Notes: generated from the sequence alone by a model not told the origin. A stretch of 64,000 bases of DNA from Asterias amurensis (GCF_032118995.1 NC_092650.1:17479501-17543500), one strand, 5' to 3'. Positions 1 through 12,091 are shown, counted from the stretch's first letter. Program-made: numbers and translations.

Positions 1-180
1 ACGTATTTACCTTTTCTGGAGATATCAAATCTATACGTTATTGATACCGCTTGCAGCAAAATGAAATAGTCTGTCAATCTCTGTGTAAAATGTTCATTCC
101 GCCATCTTGGTTACGTGTGGCCATTGGAAACTCAATAGGCGTGTGTAAATCCAAATAGATTGGAGCCTTGCAACTTTGAT

Positions 181-525
181 TCGTTCATTTTGGAGAGGGT
201 TAGACTGAGGTTCAGGTTAGGAGTAAACTGAAGTTAAAGTTTAAAAAGCTGATATTTAGGGTTAGGCTGAGGTTTAAGTTAAGGCCGAGGTTTAGGTTAA
301 GGCTTAGGTTTAAGCTGGTGTGTAGGTTTAAGCTGATGTTAAGGCTTAGGTTGAGGTTTAGGCTGAGGTTTAAGGCTGAGGTTGAGGTTTAGGTTTAGGC
401 TGAGGTTTCGGTTTAAGCTGATGTTAAGGCTTAGGTTGAGGTTTAGGGTGAGGTTAAGGGCTTAGGTTGAGGTTTAGGGTGAGGTTTAGGGTGAGGTTTA
501 GTTAAGGGGTTTTAAACAGCCGGGC
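181..525. repeat. Degenerate telomere-like hexamer array
   Basis: About 345 bp of imperfect 6-bp and 12-bp units built from TTAGGC, TTAGGT, TGAGGT and TTTAGG. It is purine-rich on this strand and every unit keeps an AGG or GAGG core. It resembles TTAGGG telomere repeat in composition but is never a clean run of it, so it is better called a telomere-like minisatellite than a true interstitial telomere. Confidence 0.85.
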
Positions 526-1717
526 CGTCCCGGAGGTCCAACACTCCTTACAAAAGAGATTTTAAAGTTGTTGTACCCGCAAGTTTAGCAGTTATAGCTA
601 CTTCTTTTTTTCTCACACCATGCGAAGCTCCAAACATCACTTTCGTCATCGGTTTTCATGTGAGGTTTTTGAGGCGATACAACGATGAATGCAAGGGTGA
701 ATGCTTTCCCAAACCCCAATGATAAGACGCTGGGTGCGTCTACAATAGTAATCCATCACATTTCAGCTGATTATCAGAGACCATTCCCACAGCGTGGAGT
801 CCATTTTCTCCTTAATAAACCACTAAGCTCGATACTGTAACAATATTTTCTGTGCTACTCTGTCCCCCACCGCTGAGGAGGGGCTGCCCCCGTACGGTGC
901 GTAGAAATGACCAAAACAAACAGCTGGTTAATACGAATCTAACCAATTACAGGGGCCGTGTCTAGTGACATCGGCGAGTCTTTAGATCTCTGCGTGGAAG
1001 CACGTGCCGCAAAGGAACTTCGTGGGTGAAGTCCTACCGGGACACGGCGACTTGTTAAGGGCCAGTGTCGCTGCTACCCGTTGAGGAAGGACGAACCCCG
1101 GACATTTTTTTTTTAGGTATGCCTTAGGTATCATGATATATATTTAGACAATATTATTCCATTGCGAGTGTAACATTGAATAATCATATTCACCTGTAAG
1201 GCATACCAGCTGAGTATGTTAACTTAAGACCGTAGTTGACACTGTCATCCAACCGAGACGCTGTAGCTATGCTCGTCGGCTGCTGGCTGGGGTCCAAATT
1301 GGATACCAGAATCATTCAAAGTGAATGGTATTATATCGCGGCGGGTTCATGTTTTTACCCATTTTGGAAATGGGCCCCACTGGCATTACGTATTCTATAA
1401 CTTGTCTGAGAGAGTCTTACCGAAGTACCAATGTATAAGCATCGTATTGGTCTTGGTTGATGCGCATTTTTGGGGTATAATGGCGTTCCTTTTTGTTGAC
1501 TTGACGTTTTTCTGACAGTACATAATAATCTACAATCAAAGTGTAATAACATGAAAATCTTGTTTTCGTATTTTCAAAGATAATGCAACTCGTTTATACT
1601 TTCGTAAGTTTGTCTGTTTATTAGTTTTCGGCAACCTCTTAACGGTTTACACACTAGCTGGTTGCAGCCCATCTTGCTCATATCATACAAACATTATACA
1701 CTCACGGTATCAATTTA
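526..1717. other. Intergenic or intronic stretch with a GC-rich block
   Basis: No gene seen. Positions about 866-1104 are clearly richer in G and C than the surroundings and end in a run of ten T (1105-1114). That combination could be a small polymerase III transcript, but no A/B box or known RNA fold was recognised. The rest is unremarkable AT-rich sequence. Confidence 0.4.
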
Positions 1718-2085
1718 AATACTCCAACGGGAGCCCATCTTGTAAAGAAGTAAAATCTACCGACAGCTTCTCGTAAATCGCAAGAGGACAATTTCACAGC
1801 GTTTTTCATCATAACTAATAGCTTATTGGCTTACTTATGTTATGACTAGAAGTCTCCTTGCATTATTATGTTTTATATGAAGCTGGAGTTTAAATACTTC
1901 AATAGTTGTCCATACTTTTGATTAAGATGTAGGATCTTCGACCAACTTCTCTTAAATCGCAAGAGGATAACAATTTCAGAGTATTCCCCGCCATAACTAA
2001 TAGCTTATTGGCGATTTCTGTATGAATAGAAAGTATCCTTGCATTTATAATATGTTTGTTATGAAGCAAGGGAGTTTTTTTTTAG
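1718..2085. repeat. Two diverged tandem copies, about 180 bp each
   Basis: The segments around 1767 and 1946 share the order CTTCTC, AAATCGCAAGAGGA, CATAACTAATAGCTTATTGGC, TCCTTGCATT and GAAGC. The offset is about 179 bp. Divergence is considerable, so the duplication is old. Confidence 0.75.
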
Positions 2086-3237
2086 ACGTCTGTTGTGTGT
2101 ACCCATCAACCTGTCACACTTGACTCGCCACCCCCGTCACTTTCAACACCTCCTATGTGCCGCTCCACCGTCAGTTCCGTCTCCGGAAAAAAAATCGGTC
2201 CAGCAGGCCATCCTCAGATCTCCGTAGAGATTTCACAGTTTCTGTTTTGCTGGTGTGATTAGTGTGTGTATATTGAGGGGGTATTATTACCGTGCCAGAT
2301 TGGTCCATCGAGGCGGACGCTGTCCAGCTGCTAAGGTGTTTCGCACCATTGAAGGAAGCAGACGCCTTTCTCTATCTCTATATCTCTTGTTTGTAGATAG
2401 AAGATTCATCTGTGATGATCAAGGCAGATAGGTTTTTACGTCATTGATTTCGAGAGCCGTTTATAAGTTGTACAGTGTAAACAACACAGCATACTATCTG
2501 CCAAATGATGCAAATCGAACAATTGAGATTTTAAGAGATTGCATTCTAATTCTACATACTGTTCCCCCCAAGTTGCAACCTAGATATATATATCGACTTC
2601 TTTGTATTTAACATATTCTTATTCTCATAACTAATGATTTTGAAGTACTTGCATTCTTTCTATAGTAGTGCTTTCTCCGTATTCAAAGTTTGATGTCCTG
2701 TGTTGGTGTGTGTCCCCCCCCCCCCCCCCATAAACTTGAGTTTTAAGTATATATATTGCAATTATTTAATGATTTTTCTTGTCCTCAACTAAGTGTGGAC
2801 ATCGATATCCAGTTCCCATCTGGATATCGATACGAATATTCGAAGATGTTCGCAATTTTGTATTTTGTATTTGTATGTTCGACATGGTGTTAGTTAATCG
2901 AATCCAAACATTTGGGTGTCTCTTTGGTGAACAGCTCAGCTGGATAGGCCCGTTTTCCGATTGTTTTACCACAATCGAAGACAACAATACCCCACAAGAT
3001 CGCTGTGTAGAGGTAATAACATCATTTCCGTTCCTCGTAGCGCACCTTAAAAACATTTGAGAAAAAAGTACAGTCCACATTATGTTATACCCCTCGTGCG
3101 AAACGTGCCTTGTTCAAATTGAGCGGCGATGCGGTAATGACACGGGCAATCCCATTGGCCTCATGTGACCCTCTACACGGACAATCTGAATGCACTATTC
3201 TCTGCTGCTTCGGAGTGGCCACAACGAAGCCACCATT
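2086..3237. other. No gene seen; C16 run at 2714-2729
   Basis: Mostly unstructured AT-rich sequence with a C16 homopolymer. Overlapping open frames of about 100 codons on both strands at 2766-3080 are not supported by homology or splice sites. A small palindrome around 2800-2832 (GATATC repeated in inverted order) lies inside them. Confidence 0.5.
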
Positions 3238-3792
3238 TAAAGACAGTGGAGACTGTAATTACTCAAAATAAATGTTGGCATAACAACTTACTTGGTAATG
3301 AACAAAGAAGAGATGCTGATTATAAAACATTGTGAGAAACGCCTCCCTCTGAAGTAAACGTAGTTTTTGAGAAAGAGGTAATTTTGCACCCAAGTAATAA
3401 AAGACTTCAGCTGAAGTATTTCATTGTGTATCCGAAAGCACACAAAGTAATGCAACAAGGGCATTTTTCTGTCAGTATTCTCTTGCAACTTCGATGACCA
3501 GTTGAGCCCAAAATTTTTACAGGTTTGTTATGTTATGCATATGTTATGCCTAAATGCATAATAATAATAATAATAATATGTTGGGATACACCAAGTGATA
3601 ATGTATTTGGCCAGCCGTTGACTTCACAAAGAGTTAGGACTCGTCATATCTCAAGTTAGGACGAGTAACTCTTCCTAACTTGGGATTCATCTTAAGGTCT
3701 GCATGCTACAGTGCAGGGTTGGGACTCGTCCGAAGTCCTAAGATTAGTCATAAGTTAGGAAGGTTTTGTGAAATCGACGGCAGTGCCTTTAA
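3238..3792 (+). mobile_element. TK1 MITE with a nested P1 element
   Basis: It begins TTAAAGACAGTGGA and ends CAGTGCCTTTAA, as the family does. This copy has the subfamily-2 middle (AAAGACTTCAGCTGAAGT). A short ATA run (3560-3580) sits in its right half. The right end is interrupted by the P1 element at 3615-3780, which lies between a CAG duplicate and the final TGCCTTTAA. Confidence 0.85.
3615..3780. mobile_element. P1 palindromic MITE, old copy
   Basis: The inverted ends are CCGTTGACTTCACAAAG and the complement of CTTTTGTGAAATCGACGG style sequence. The inside is made of degraded TCCTAACTT and AAGTTAGGA blocks. It is flanked by CAG at 3612-3614 and CAG at 3781-3783, a clean 3-bp target duplication inside the TK1 terminal repeat. 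It is much more diverged than the copy at 19612. Confidence 0.8.
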
Positions 3793-5008
3793 TACGGTTT
3801 GACCGAACTACGCCATCGGACCAAACATTCACGCCCGCTATGTATCCAATCACTGCACCTTTGCGCGTTATTTGCAGTTTTGCTCATGTTACTGTTCAGT
3901 GTTTTTTCCTTCATCGTCTCGCCCCCTAAGGGTCGGTTTCCGTGGATATGACGAAAACAAATCGACCAGAGAGCACCATTAACGGAAATCGAGACGATCT
4001 CCAAGGTTTGCTTTATGGAAAAGGGTACGAACAAATACGATGATGGCAGATTTGCGACGGCACCTATTTTTAAAAATGGCGGCGGTTAGACAAAATAAAC
4101 CGGATGGCGGTTAGACAAAATAAACCGGATTCATCGTGATATGACGACAATAGATTATTTATTAAAGCTGCCTCAAACCCAAGATAGGTAATCTCAGAAC
4201 ATAATTCAAAATCGTGATATAAACCGAAGAAATTTATCACATGAACTTTGATTGGCACAAAAACGGATGTATTTCTCCACAACCACCATTTGTAATACTT
4301 CAAACTGAAATCATCCCCAGTATGCTTTATACTATAATCAAAAGGTGCTGTACTTCTATTCTAATACAAGTCAGTTTTTAAGTCAGCCAATTATTTCAAG
4401 AGGGACTACTTAAATTCAGTAAATTTACCCTTGCTCTATCTTTATCATATCACTCCTTTTCCACAAATTCCTCGTCCTTTTGTTGATAATGAAAGAACCA
4501 AAATTTCCTCAAGTTGCCACCTCTCGAGAATCACTCAGCACTCATCTCCCCGTCACTAAACCCCCCTCATCTTAACGGCACAGACACTTCTGATTAATTA
4601 AGCTGCAATGATGTGCAACCGTTTAAGACTTAGCGAGGGGGGATCAGGGGAGCGACTCTGTACATACACACCGCCCTGGGCACGGTTCCGCGAATTAATT
4701 TCGACGGGGAATCCGCGGCATATACGGTTCGTGTGAGCGATGGTCCCGTCGTCGCGAAATCACTGTCAAAAGCTACCCCCGCGATCCAGTAATACTTCAG
4801 TGTGCATATACCGTGAGGCGGCATGCTTAACAGGCGTGAAATCTGGACCACTGCTTTTAATGACAAACTCTATAAATCTTCCTGATGATTTTTTTCTTCT
4901 TCGTCATGTTTTTAATACAACCAAAATACGGTTGGACCGTGTGGGATTCGTTGTATAGCCCTTGACACTGTGTAAAGGCAGTGCGCTTTGCCTCGAGCTG
5001 GCAGATCA
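3793..5008. other. No gene seen; small tandem duplication at 4078-4131
   Basis: A 25-bp unit (CGGTTAGACAAAATAAACCGG core) is present twice at about 4083 and 4108. Nothing else recognisable. Open frames on both strands here are short and overlapping. Confidence 0.45.
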
Positions 5009-5205
5009 GGACCCAAATTCACACTGCTGCTTAAGCAGAAGATTTTTCTTAACATTTTCTGCTAAGCAAAAAGGAGCAGGATACCAGTCATAAATTTAAG
5101 ATGTCACATGGCACTTTGGCTGGTAACCTCATTCGGTAAGCATAGTTTAGTTGTGCTTAGCTACTTGTTTGCGCATGCGTAAGCAGCTCTATGAAATTGG
5201 CCCCT
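5009..5205. mobile_element. PD palindromic MITE
   Basis: The left end ACCCAAATTCACACTGC and the right end CTATGAAATTGGCCCC are degraded inverted copies of the family termini. The inner CTGCTAAGCA and GGCTGGTAACC motifs typical of PD are present. Confidence 0.7.
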
Positions 5206-5245
5206 GTAACCCTTAAGTATAGTCGGTGCATATAAAGAAAGAAAG

Positions 5246-5660
5246 CATCTAAGCGCTAAAAACTGGCTAGCACTAAACCCTTTGCTAAGGACAAATAGGT
5301 TACCAGCCAGAGTACCATTCCGTTACCATTGCTTCGACTGGTACGCCCGGTCATTCCTGGCTTAGCCAAGAAATATTCTAAGCAGAATGTTCTGCTTAAC
5401 AGCTTTATGATATTAGCCCCTGTACTTTAGTCAGTGGTTGAAGTATTGGAAAGAGCTATATGGGTTTATTTTTTATTTTAAACTACTTTGAATTCAGTTT
5501 CATACATGTGGTGGCTGGGCATGTGTGAATTTTGTGTCCAGTGCCGTGTACAAACAAAGACCGTTAGCACAAAACCGTTTGCTTTATAACAGATGATAGA
5601 TTACCATCCAGAGTACCATACAGTTACTATTGCTACGATTGGTACCCGCCCATTTTTTGC
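5246..5660. mobile_element. Two degraded PD fragments
   Basis: The first (5246-5420) ends GATATTAGCCCC and the second (about 5560-5660) repeats its middle: both carry CCAGAGTACCAT, GTTAC(C/T)ATTGCT and a GGTAC-GCCC stretch. They look like diverged copies or a local duplication. Confidence 0.55.
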
Positions 5661-5700
5661 TCCGTAAAAGCATCTCCCACTCGATGATTTTGCAGCGTCT

Positions 5701-6095
5701 TTTAAAGGGTACGTACACTATTGGTAGTTGTCAAAGACCAGTCTTTTCACTTGGTGTATCTCAACATAATGCATAAAATAACAAACCTGTGAAAGTTTGA
5801 GCTCAATTGGTCATCGGAGTTTGGAGAAAATGATGAAAGAAAAAACACCCTTGTTGGACGAATTTGTGTGCTTTCAGATAGGAATAAAAGACTACTAACT
5901 AGAAGTATTTTATTATGTTAGTAAGAAATTACCTCTATTTCAAAATCTATGCTACTTCAGAGGGAGCCGTTTCTCACAATGTTTTATACTATCAACAGCT
6001 CTACAATGCTAGTTACCAAATCAGTTTTTAAGTAATATTTGTTTTGAGTAAATATTTGTTTTGAGTAATTACCAAACGTGTACCTTCCCTTTAAA
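5701..6095 (-). mobile_element. TK1 MITE, subfamily 2
   Basis: Complete from TTTAAAGGGTACGTACACTATTGG to CCAAACGTGTACCTTCCCTTTAAA. It has the ACTAGAAGTATTTTATT middle of subfamily 2. A short internal duplication (AATATTTGTTTTGAGTAA) occurs near the right end. Confidence 0.85.
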
Positions 6096-6716
6096 CGCTA
6101 AAACATTAACTTTGCACTTTTCATCATTGAGAATGCTCCAAAGAATCCAAAGAATTCTAGACCAGTTTCATCAATTTGATGAGTATGATTGTCATGTTTT
6201 ACCACCAAGATAATTATTTCTAAAGCTCCAAGAGGTGCATATCTTCCCGTGGCATGGATTTACCAATGATTGTGAATGACATGTACTTTCCTTCCAACGA
6301 AGTGAATTACATGGACGGTTAATTGCTATAGTCACCGTGGTATATTCACTACTAAACAGCGTGGTTTTATATCTCACTCTTCCGGTCCCCCCATCATCGG
6401 TCGATTCGCATCAACTGCTTTTTGTCCGATTCGGCCGTGACTCACGAACGTCTTCTATCCCTCCTTATATCCCTCCTTACAATAAGACAATAATACCCTC
6501 TCTTGAACAATAGGATGAGTTTTGAAAGTCATCAGGTTTCATGCTTAATTCCCCCCGTGCATGCTTCACTTCATCCGGTAGGCCTGGCTTGAAACGTTCA
6601 CCAGACAAAAGACATCCACCATCATCTCAAAAAAATGTAAGATGCCAATCATGAAGTGCATCTTTACAAAGAATGCCAGATAAAATGTATTCGTACCGTT
6701 CGGCAAGAAATTTTGC
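6096..6716. other. No gene or known repeat seen
   Basis: Unique-looking AT-rich sequence between two TK1 copies. No splice-framed open reading frame was found. Confidence 0.4.
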
Positions 6717-7087
6717 TTAAAGGTACTGAACACCTTAGGCAATTGTCGAAAAACCAGTATTATCACTTTGTGTCCCAAACCTATGCATACAAAATAACAC
6801 AGTGGAAGTTCGGACTTAATATTGCTCATCGCATTTGCGAGAGAAAGGTGCAAGAAAACTTACCCTTTTTGTGTGCCTTCAGATGCCTAAAAAGGGCTTC
6901 TCTGCTGTCGGCCTAAAGGCTTTCACCAGATTTGAATATTTGAGTGAGATATGTTACATCCTTCTCAAACAATACATTTTACTTCAATGTTTTTATACTA
7001 TCAACATCTCTCCACTGCTCGTTACCAAGTAAGTTGTATAATGCTAACAATTGTTTTGCGTAACTACCAAGTGCCCAGTGCCTTTAA
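6717..7087 (-). mobile_element. TK1 MITE, diverged subfamily-2 copy
   Basis: Runs from TTAAAGGTACTGAACACC to AAGTGCCCAGTGCCTTTAA. The order of family motifs (ACCAGTATTATCACTT, GATGCCTAAAAAGG, TATACTATCAACA, CTCGTTACCAAGTAAG) is kept, but with many substitutions. This is one of the older copies. Confidence 0.8.
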
Positions 7088-7939
7088 GCGCCGCTATATT
7101 CGATGCTTCCCAAGTTCTGTGACTGAGCATCTTAATGTTTCCAAGTATTTAAGGCAAAAACAATTACGTTTGCTTTGGCGGAATCTAAATCGAACATCCA
7201 CTGCTCTGACTTCTCACTGTAGGATATCATAGATCAATAACAGTATGTACTGGCCGATCTAGCAATTAAAGAGGGTGATTGTCACCGAGCATTTAGCGGG
7301 AGGTCTTGATGAGATCGTAAATGGGGGGGTTTTAAGCCCATCGATTGACGGGAGGGATTTAGAGCGTTCAATACCTGTATCTGGTTGCTTCTGATGGCTG
7401 ACCGTCGCACCAGAATCGAAAGCAAGCCTTTTTAAAATTATTATGCGGCAGCCGTTTCTAATGCGCAAATCGTACACCGGTAGAACATAATCCAGAAAGT
7501 ATAGGCTGCATGGGCCGCTTGGAGTTTTCTTCAAACAAGCGAAATTTTCGTCATATCCTTAGGTTTTACACGCCCCCCCCCCCATCCACCACATGCCAGC
7601 CGTACTTACAGACAAAGTAAACATTTGGCGTTGGTACCGTTCAATTGTTTAATCCTTTAAATATTGATATATACAATAAGTTAAGATTGAGCGTGGTGTG
7701 GATTTCAATATGTCGGTTATTCAGTAAACACAATCTGAGAATCGTAGCCACATCACTTCGATGGTTCTCACACTGCTTTACACTATCGAAAGCTGCTGTT
7801 CTTGTGAACGAGTAAGTTTGTTTTTAATAGCTGTTAAGTTTTTGTTGCAGTGAATTTTAAGAGTGGTAACCAAACCTCCCCTTTAAATTGGTGTGTAACT
7901 TCTTGTTGTATCAATTCTTGATCATTTTTGTTCCTATCT
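7088..7939. other. No gene seen; C run near 7567
   Basis: AT-rich sequence with a short C homopolymer around 7567-7580. The minus-strand open frame of about 90 codons at 7259-7534 has no recognised domain or splice support. Confidence 0.4.
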
Positions 7940-8181
7940 GGGCCCAATTTCATAGCGCTGCTAAGCACAAAAATTTGCTTAGCATGAAATTTCTCCCTTG
8001 ATAAAAACCGGAATGCTAACCAAATTTCCAAGTGATTTTCAGGACCAGCAAACAACAGCTGAATTCCAGTAAGAAGCAACATGTAATGACTGGAAATTCG
8101 GTTGGCATTCCTGTTTTTATCAAGGAAGAAATGTCATGCTAAGCAAATGTTTGTGCTAAGCAGCGCTATGAAATTGGGCCC
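7940..8181. mobile_element. PD MITE, best-preserved copy
   Basis: A near-perfect palindrome: GGGCCCAATTTCATAG at the left and CTATGAAATTGGGCCC at the right, with inverted TGCTAAGCA and TTTTTATCAAGG blocks inside. This copy defines the family, about 240 bp long. Confidence 0.9.
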
Positions 8182-8427
8182 TGGTGCATTGCTCTTTCAA
8201 CCTTGCAAATTCGAAATCGTTGTCCAAACTGAGAATCCCATATTTTATCAGCGCTTCGAATTCGAGTTCCCGCAGTTATGAAAACAGTCTAATGAAATGT
8301 TCAATATTGATATTTTATTTTTCTCCAAACGTGCCGAGAAATCCCCTCAACGTCTTAAGTAATGCTCGCATTAAGCCAACACCCCCTCTGGGTATAGACT
8401 CTAAAATTGTACAAGACATAATGCACC

Positions 8428-8818
8428 TTAAAGGAACACGTTGCCTTGGATCGGACGAGTTGGTCAAAACAAAAGCGTTTGTAACCGTTTTTTATAAAAT
8501 GCATATGGTTGGAAAGATGTTTTAAAAGTAGAATACAATTATCCACACAAGTTTGCCTCGAAATTGCGTGGTTTTCCTTCTACTGTGCGAACTAACATGG
8601 TCGGCCATTTATGGGAGTCAAAATTTTGACCCCCATAAATGGCCGATGTGTTAGTCGACAAGGTAAAAGGAAAACCACGCAATTTCGAGGCATGTTTGTG
8701 TGGATCATTGTATTCTACTTTTACAACATCTTTCTACCCATATGCATTTTATAAAAAAACGGTTACAAACGCTTTTCAAAGACCAACTCGACCGATCCAA
8801 GGCAACGTGTTCCTTTAA
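8428..8818. mobile_element. TK2 palindromic MITE
   Basis: Begins TTAAAGGAACACGTTGCC and ends GGCAACGTGTTCCTTTAA. The two arms of about 190 bp are near-perfect inverted copies that meet at GAGTCAAAATTTTGACCC around 8617-8640. The TTAAAGGRR start matches the end signature of T2/Kolobok-type MITEs known from frogs, and TTAA is their usual target. The element has no coding capacity; RNA from either strand would fold into a long hairpin. Confidence 0.9.
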
Positions 8819-10157
8819 AGGGATTGCGTCGTTGGGTTTGTCTAAAGTCAAGGACCGATGAAGTCATTCCTTACAATTGTGTAAAAAGAATGCCAAAAAG
8901 GGGGAGGGGGCTATGACTAATCATATTGAGACAAACATTGTCGGTTGTAAAAATTATAGCTTCATTTTTGTAATAACGTTCCAAATGGACTTCGTGTACT
9001 TTCATCCCACCCTTGTTTGAAACATACCACCATAATCACTCACAATTGAACATTGCAAATATCAGTATTCATTATTAACATATAACTGCAGTCTCGTTCT
9101 GAGCACGTCTCATCAATTCGAACGCTGAGCGATGTCTACAGACAGCATCTCTTGCTCCTTATGAGTCTGGAGAGAAAAAGGTCAATCTTGTTCCTGTGTA
9201 GTTTACTCAATCAACACATTCTTTCGTTATGGAACCGTATCTGTATGATGGCATGTCGAAATGGAATTGCCTGTGTGAGAAGAAAATCGTTTGCCCTCAG
9301 GAGACACACAACTCAACTTTTCTGTATTAAAGGACTACGTGGAAGGAAAAATGTTATCATGGAAGTGTGTAAATTTTACTAAATACTTTAAAACTGCAAA
9401 TTTGATTGCTCTATCTTGTTTGGGATCTTGCTTAACCCGCAAGCATCTAGTTTTTGCCCGACGAAACAATTTATTGTGTTAACCAATACTTCACCTATCC
9501 CTCACAAGATTGTTTATTGAAAATATAAAACAGGGAATGCGTCAAAAGGGAAGTTAGACGTTTGGTATTCACTCTAAAAATAAATTAATGGTCATAAAAA
9601 CTTATGAGGAGTATATCAGCTTTCGGTAGTATTAAGCACCTTGTAATTCACTTCGATTGTTGTAATGAAAAAAGATATCAATTTTGATCCCTAAAGTGTG
9701 AATCTGAGAAACGTTACTGCCAGATACGTCTCTTAGATTGTGTATTCCAGTTAGGGATTATTCTTCCTGCATGGATATACAAAATTCGCTCTAAATTTGC
9801 GGCGATATCTCAAAGACAATACCTACTTTTGAAATGAAATTTTCACATGTTAGTTTTATTGTATACACTATCTTCAATTAAATAGGATCATAACAGTCAA
9901 CGGTCCAATAAAAAAAAATTACGAGTATACGTTCCCTTTAAGAAATATTTATAAGACGAGATGTCTTTGAATTTCACAAGAAGAATCTAAAAAGAGAAGA
10001 AGAAAAAAAAACGGAGCCAAAGAACCCAACTGCAATTTCCAATCACAGTTTTATCTCTGTGCAAATGTTGGGAGGAGCTGATTATATTAAATGTTTAATG
10101 TCACTGTTAAATTAAAGTTGAATATCTTCCGTGCGTGGGAAGACTTACACGCTGCTC
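8819..10157. other. No gene seen
   Basis: AT-rich sequence. Positions about 9885-9943 end in ACGTTCCCTTTAAG, possibly a lone end of another TTAA-type element. No convincing exon. Confidence 0.4.
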
Positions 10158-11195
10158 TTGACCACCCGCTATTTTTTGTTGCCAGTGTTTTCCATGTTTT
10201 ATCAGGGTGTGACATCCCTACAGTTCCGGCTGCTCCAGTTTTTGTTATACACGCGAGCTGCGTAATTCAGAATATCACATCCTTAAAGGCAGTGGACACT
10301 ATGGTTATTACTCAAAATAAAGTATTAGCATAAAACCTTTCTTGGTGACGAGTGATGGGGAGAAGTTGATGGTATAACAAACTGTGAGAAACGGCTCCCT
10401 CTGAAGTGACGTAGTTTTCGAGAAAGAAGTAATTTTCCACGAATTTGATTTTGAGACCTCAGATTTAGAATTTGAGGTCTCTAAATCAAGTATATGAAAG
10501 CACACAACTTCGTGGAACCATGCATGGTGCGACAAGGTTGTGTTTTTTCTTTCATTAATATCTCGCATCTTCGACGACCGACTTTCACAGGTTTGTTATT
10601 TTATGCATTATGTTGAGATACACCAACTGTGAAGGCTTGTCTTCGACAATAACCAATCGCTTCCACTGCCTTTTAGACGCAGTTCTTAGATTTTTAAAAA
10701 GCTTTTGACCACTCTTTTTTGTTATCGTTGCACTCATGTTTTTATTAGAGTGTAACCTCCCTGCAGCTCCGGTTGCTCCAGTTATACACGCAAGTTGCGT
10801 GGTTCGGCATATCATTCCGCACCATATTAATATATCGATAACATAAACAAGCGCTTAAAACTTATTTTCTTTTGACCACTCTCTGTTTTTTGCTGTCAGT
10901 ATTTCCCATCCATGTTTTAGTCGATATGACATCCCAACAGTTATAGGCTGTTCCATTTGAACAAACAAAAATCGTGCGAGCTGCGTAATGTAATTCGGAT
11001 TATCACATCTTTTAAGACACAGTTACATTTTATATGCTTTTGACCGCTATCTTTTTTTTTTTTTGCTGTCACTTTTTTCCATGTTTTCATTAGGGTGTGA
11101 CATCCCTACACTTCAAGCTGCTCCAGTTTTTTCTGCACACGCGCGAGCTCGTTAATTCAGTATATCACATCTTTAAGACACAGTTCTGTCTTCCT
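10158..11195. repeat. Four-unit tandem array, about 167-bp period, split by TK1
   Basis: Units begin near 10158, 10704, 10871 and 11039 with TTGACCAC or TTGACCGC. Each contains TGCTGTCA/TGCCAGT, TTCCATGTTTT, GTGTGACATCCC, GCTGCTCCAGTTTT, CACGCGAGCT and AATATCACATC before a TTAA. Unit 1 is separated from unit 2 by the TK1 element at 10283-10674, inserted exactly at this TTAA. Units differ by many substitutions. Confidence 0.8.
10283..10674 (+). mobile_element. TK1 MITE inserted in the tandem array
   Basis: Subfamily 1: its middle holds the inverted GAGACCTCA and TGAGGTCTC blocks. It starts TTAAAGGCAGTGGACACT and ends CTTCCACTGCCTTTTAG. The neighbouring unit at 11039 keeps the uninterrupted site (CACATCTTTAAGACACAG), which shows that TTAA was the target. 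Confidence 0.9.
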
Positions 11196-11606
11196 TCTCG
11201 AAGATGGACCGTGTGCGCTCAGGCGTGCGCACGGTGTAACAGTAATGAAATATTGATCGCCTTGTGTGTCGTACAAGTGCACTACATGTCAACTGCGAAA
11301 CCGCTACATCTCATCAAAAATCACCACTCAAGCGCAGCATCGGCGAGGAGAGGAGGGCCGGGGATCTCTCGGCTCGATTATAGAGAAGTTACGAGCGGCT
11401 CGAGTCTTCAGAAATGATCTACATCACTTTTTTTACGACAGCTTGAATTGGGATTCTTAAAGAAATCAGAGGGTGCTGTATATTTTTTTTGTATAGTAAT
11501 GTTTGATTTGTAATGATTATTTATAGATGTTGATGAAACTGTACACAAAATCAAATGGAGGACTAACTCGGTCAGATTTGGGTGAACAATGTTCGTCAAC
11601 ATTGTA

Positions 11607-11628
11607 AAAAAAAAAAAAAAAAAAAAAA
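11607..11628. repeat. Poly-A run (22 nt)
   Basis: Homopolymer directly ahead of a tandem satellite. Confidence 0.9.
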
Positions 11629-12091
11629 CCTACTGTGCGGACATGAGTCGTAAGTCCCAAAGTGTTTGAAGTTCCTACACTGTGTGAATCTCTTTTGTTT
11701 CTGAGGTCCACCTGTTCATTTTGTCGATACCCCTTGCGTCGAGGCTATTTTGTACACTAGTGGGAAAACACTGTGTGGACATGTGCTGTAAGTCCACATA
11801 GTCGTTCAAGTTCCTACACTGTGTGGATCTCTTTGCAATGGTTTATCAGGTCCACACTTTGTATGTAAAGCACAAGGTCCACCTATTAATATTGTCGATA
11901 CCCCTTGCATCGAGACTATTTTGTACACTATCGAAAAAATCCACTGTGTGAACATGTGCTGTACGTCCACACAGTGTTTCAATTCCCTACACTGTGTGGA
12001 CCAGTCTTTTGATCACAGGTGTATACTTCCAACACACAAGGTGCCTGTTCTTGTAGAGACACCTTGCGTCGTGGCCATTTTGTATGCTAGT
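11629..12091. repeat. Three-unit satellite, 135-170 bp period
   Basis: Units start near 11629, 11763 and 11932. Each has CTGTGTGGACATG, GTAAGTCCACA, TTCCTACACTGTGTG, AGGTCCACC, GATACCCCTTGC and TATTTTGTACACTA in the same order. Unit 2 carries about 30 extra bases. The CACTGTGTGGAC block also occurs inverted inside a unit. Confidence 0.8.

Noticed and set aside
181-525. A true telomere or chromosome end
   Set aside because: Units are too degenerate, and ordinary gene-bearing sequence continues beyond.
2766-3080. Mirror-image frames of about 100 codons
   Set aside because: Both strands are open over the same DNA with a short palindrome inside; no domain.
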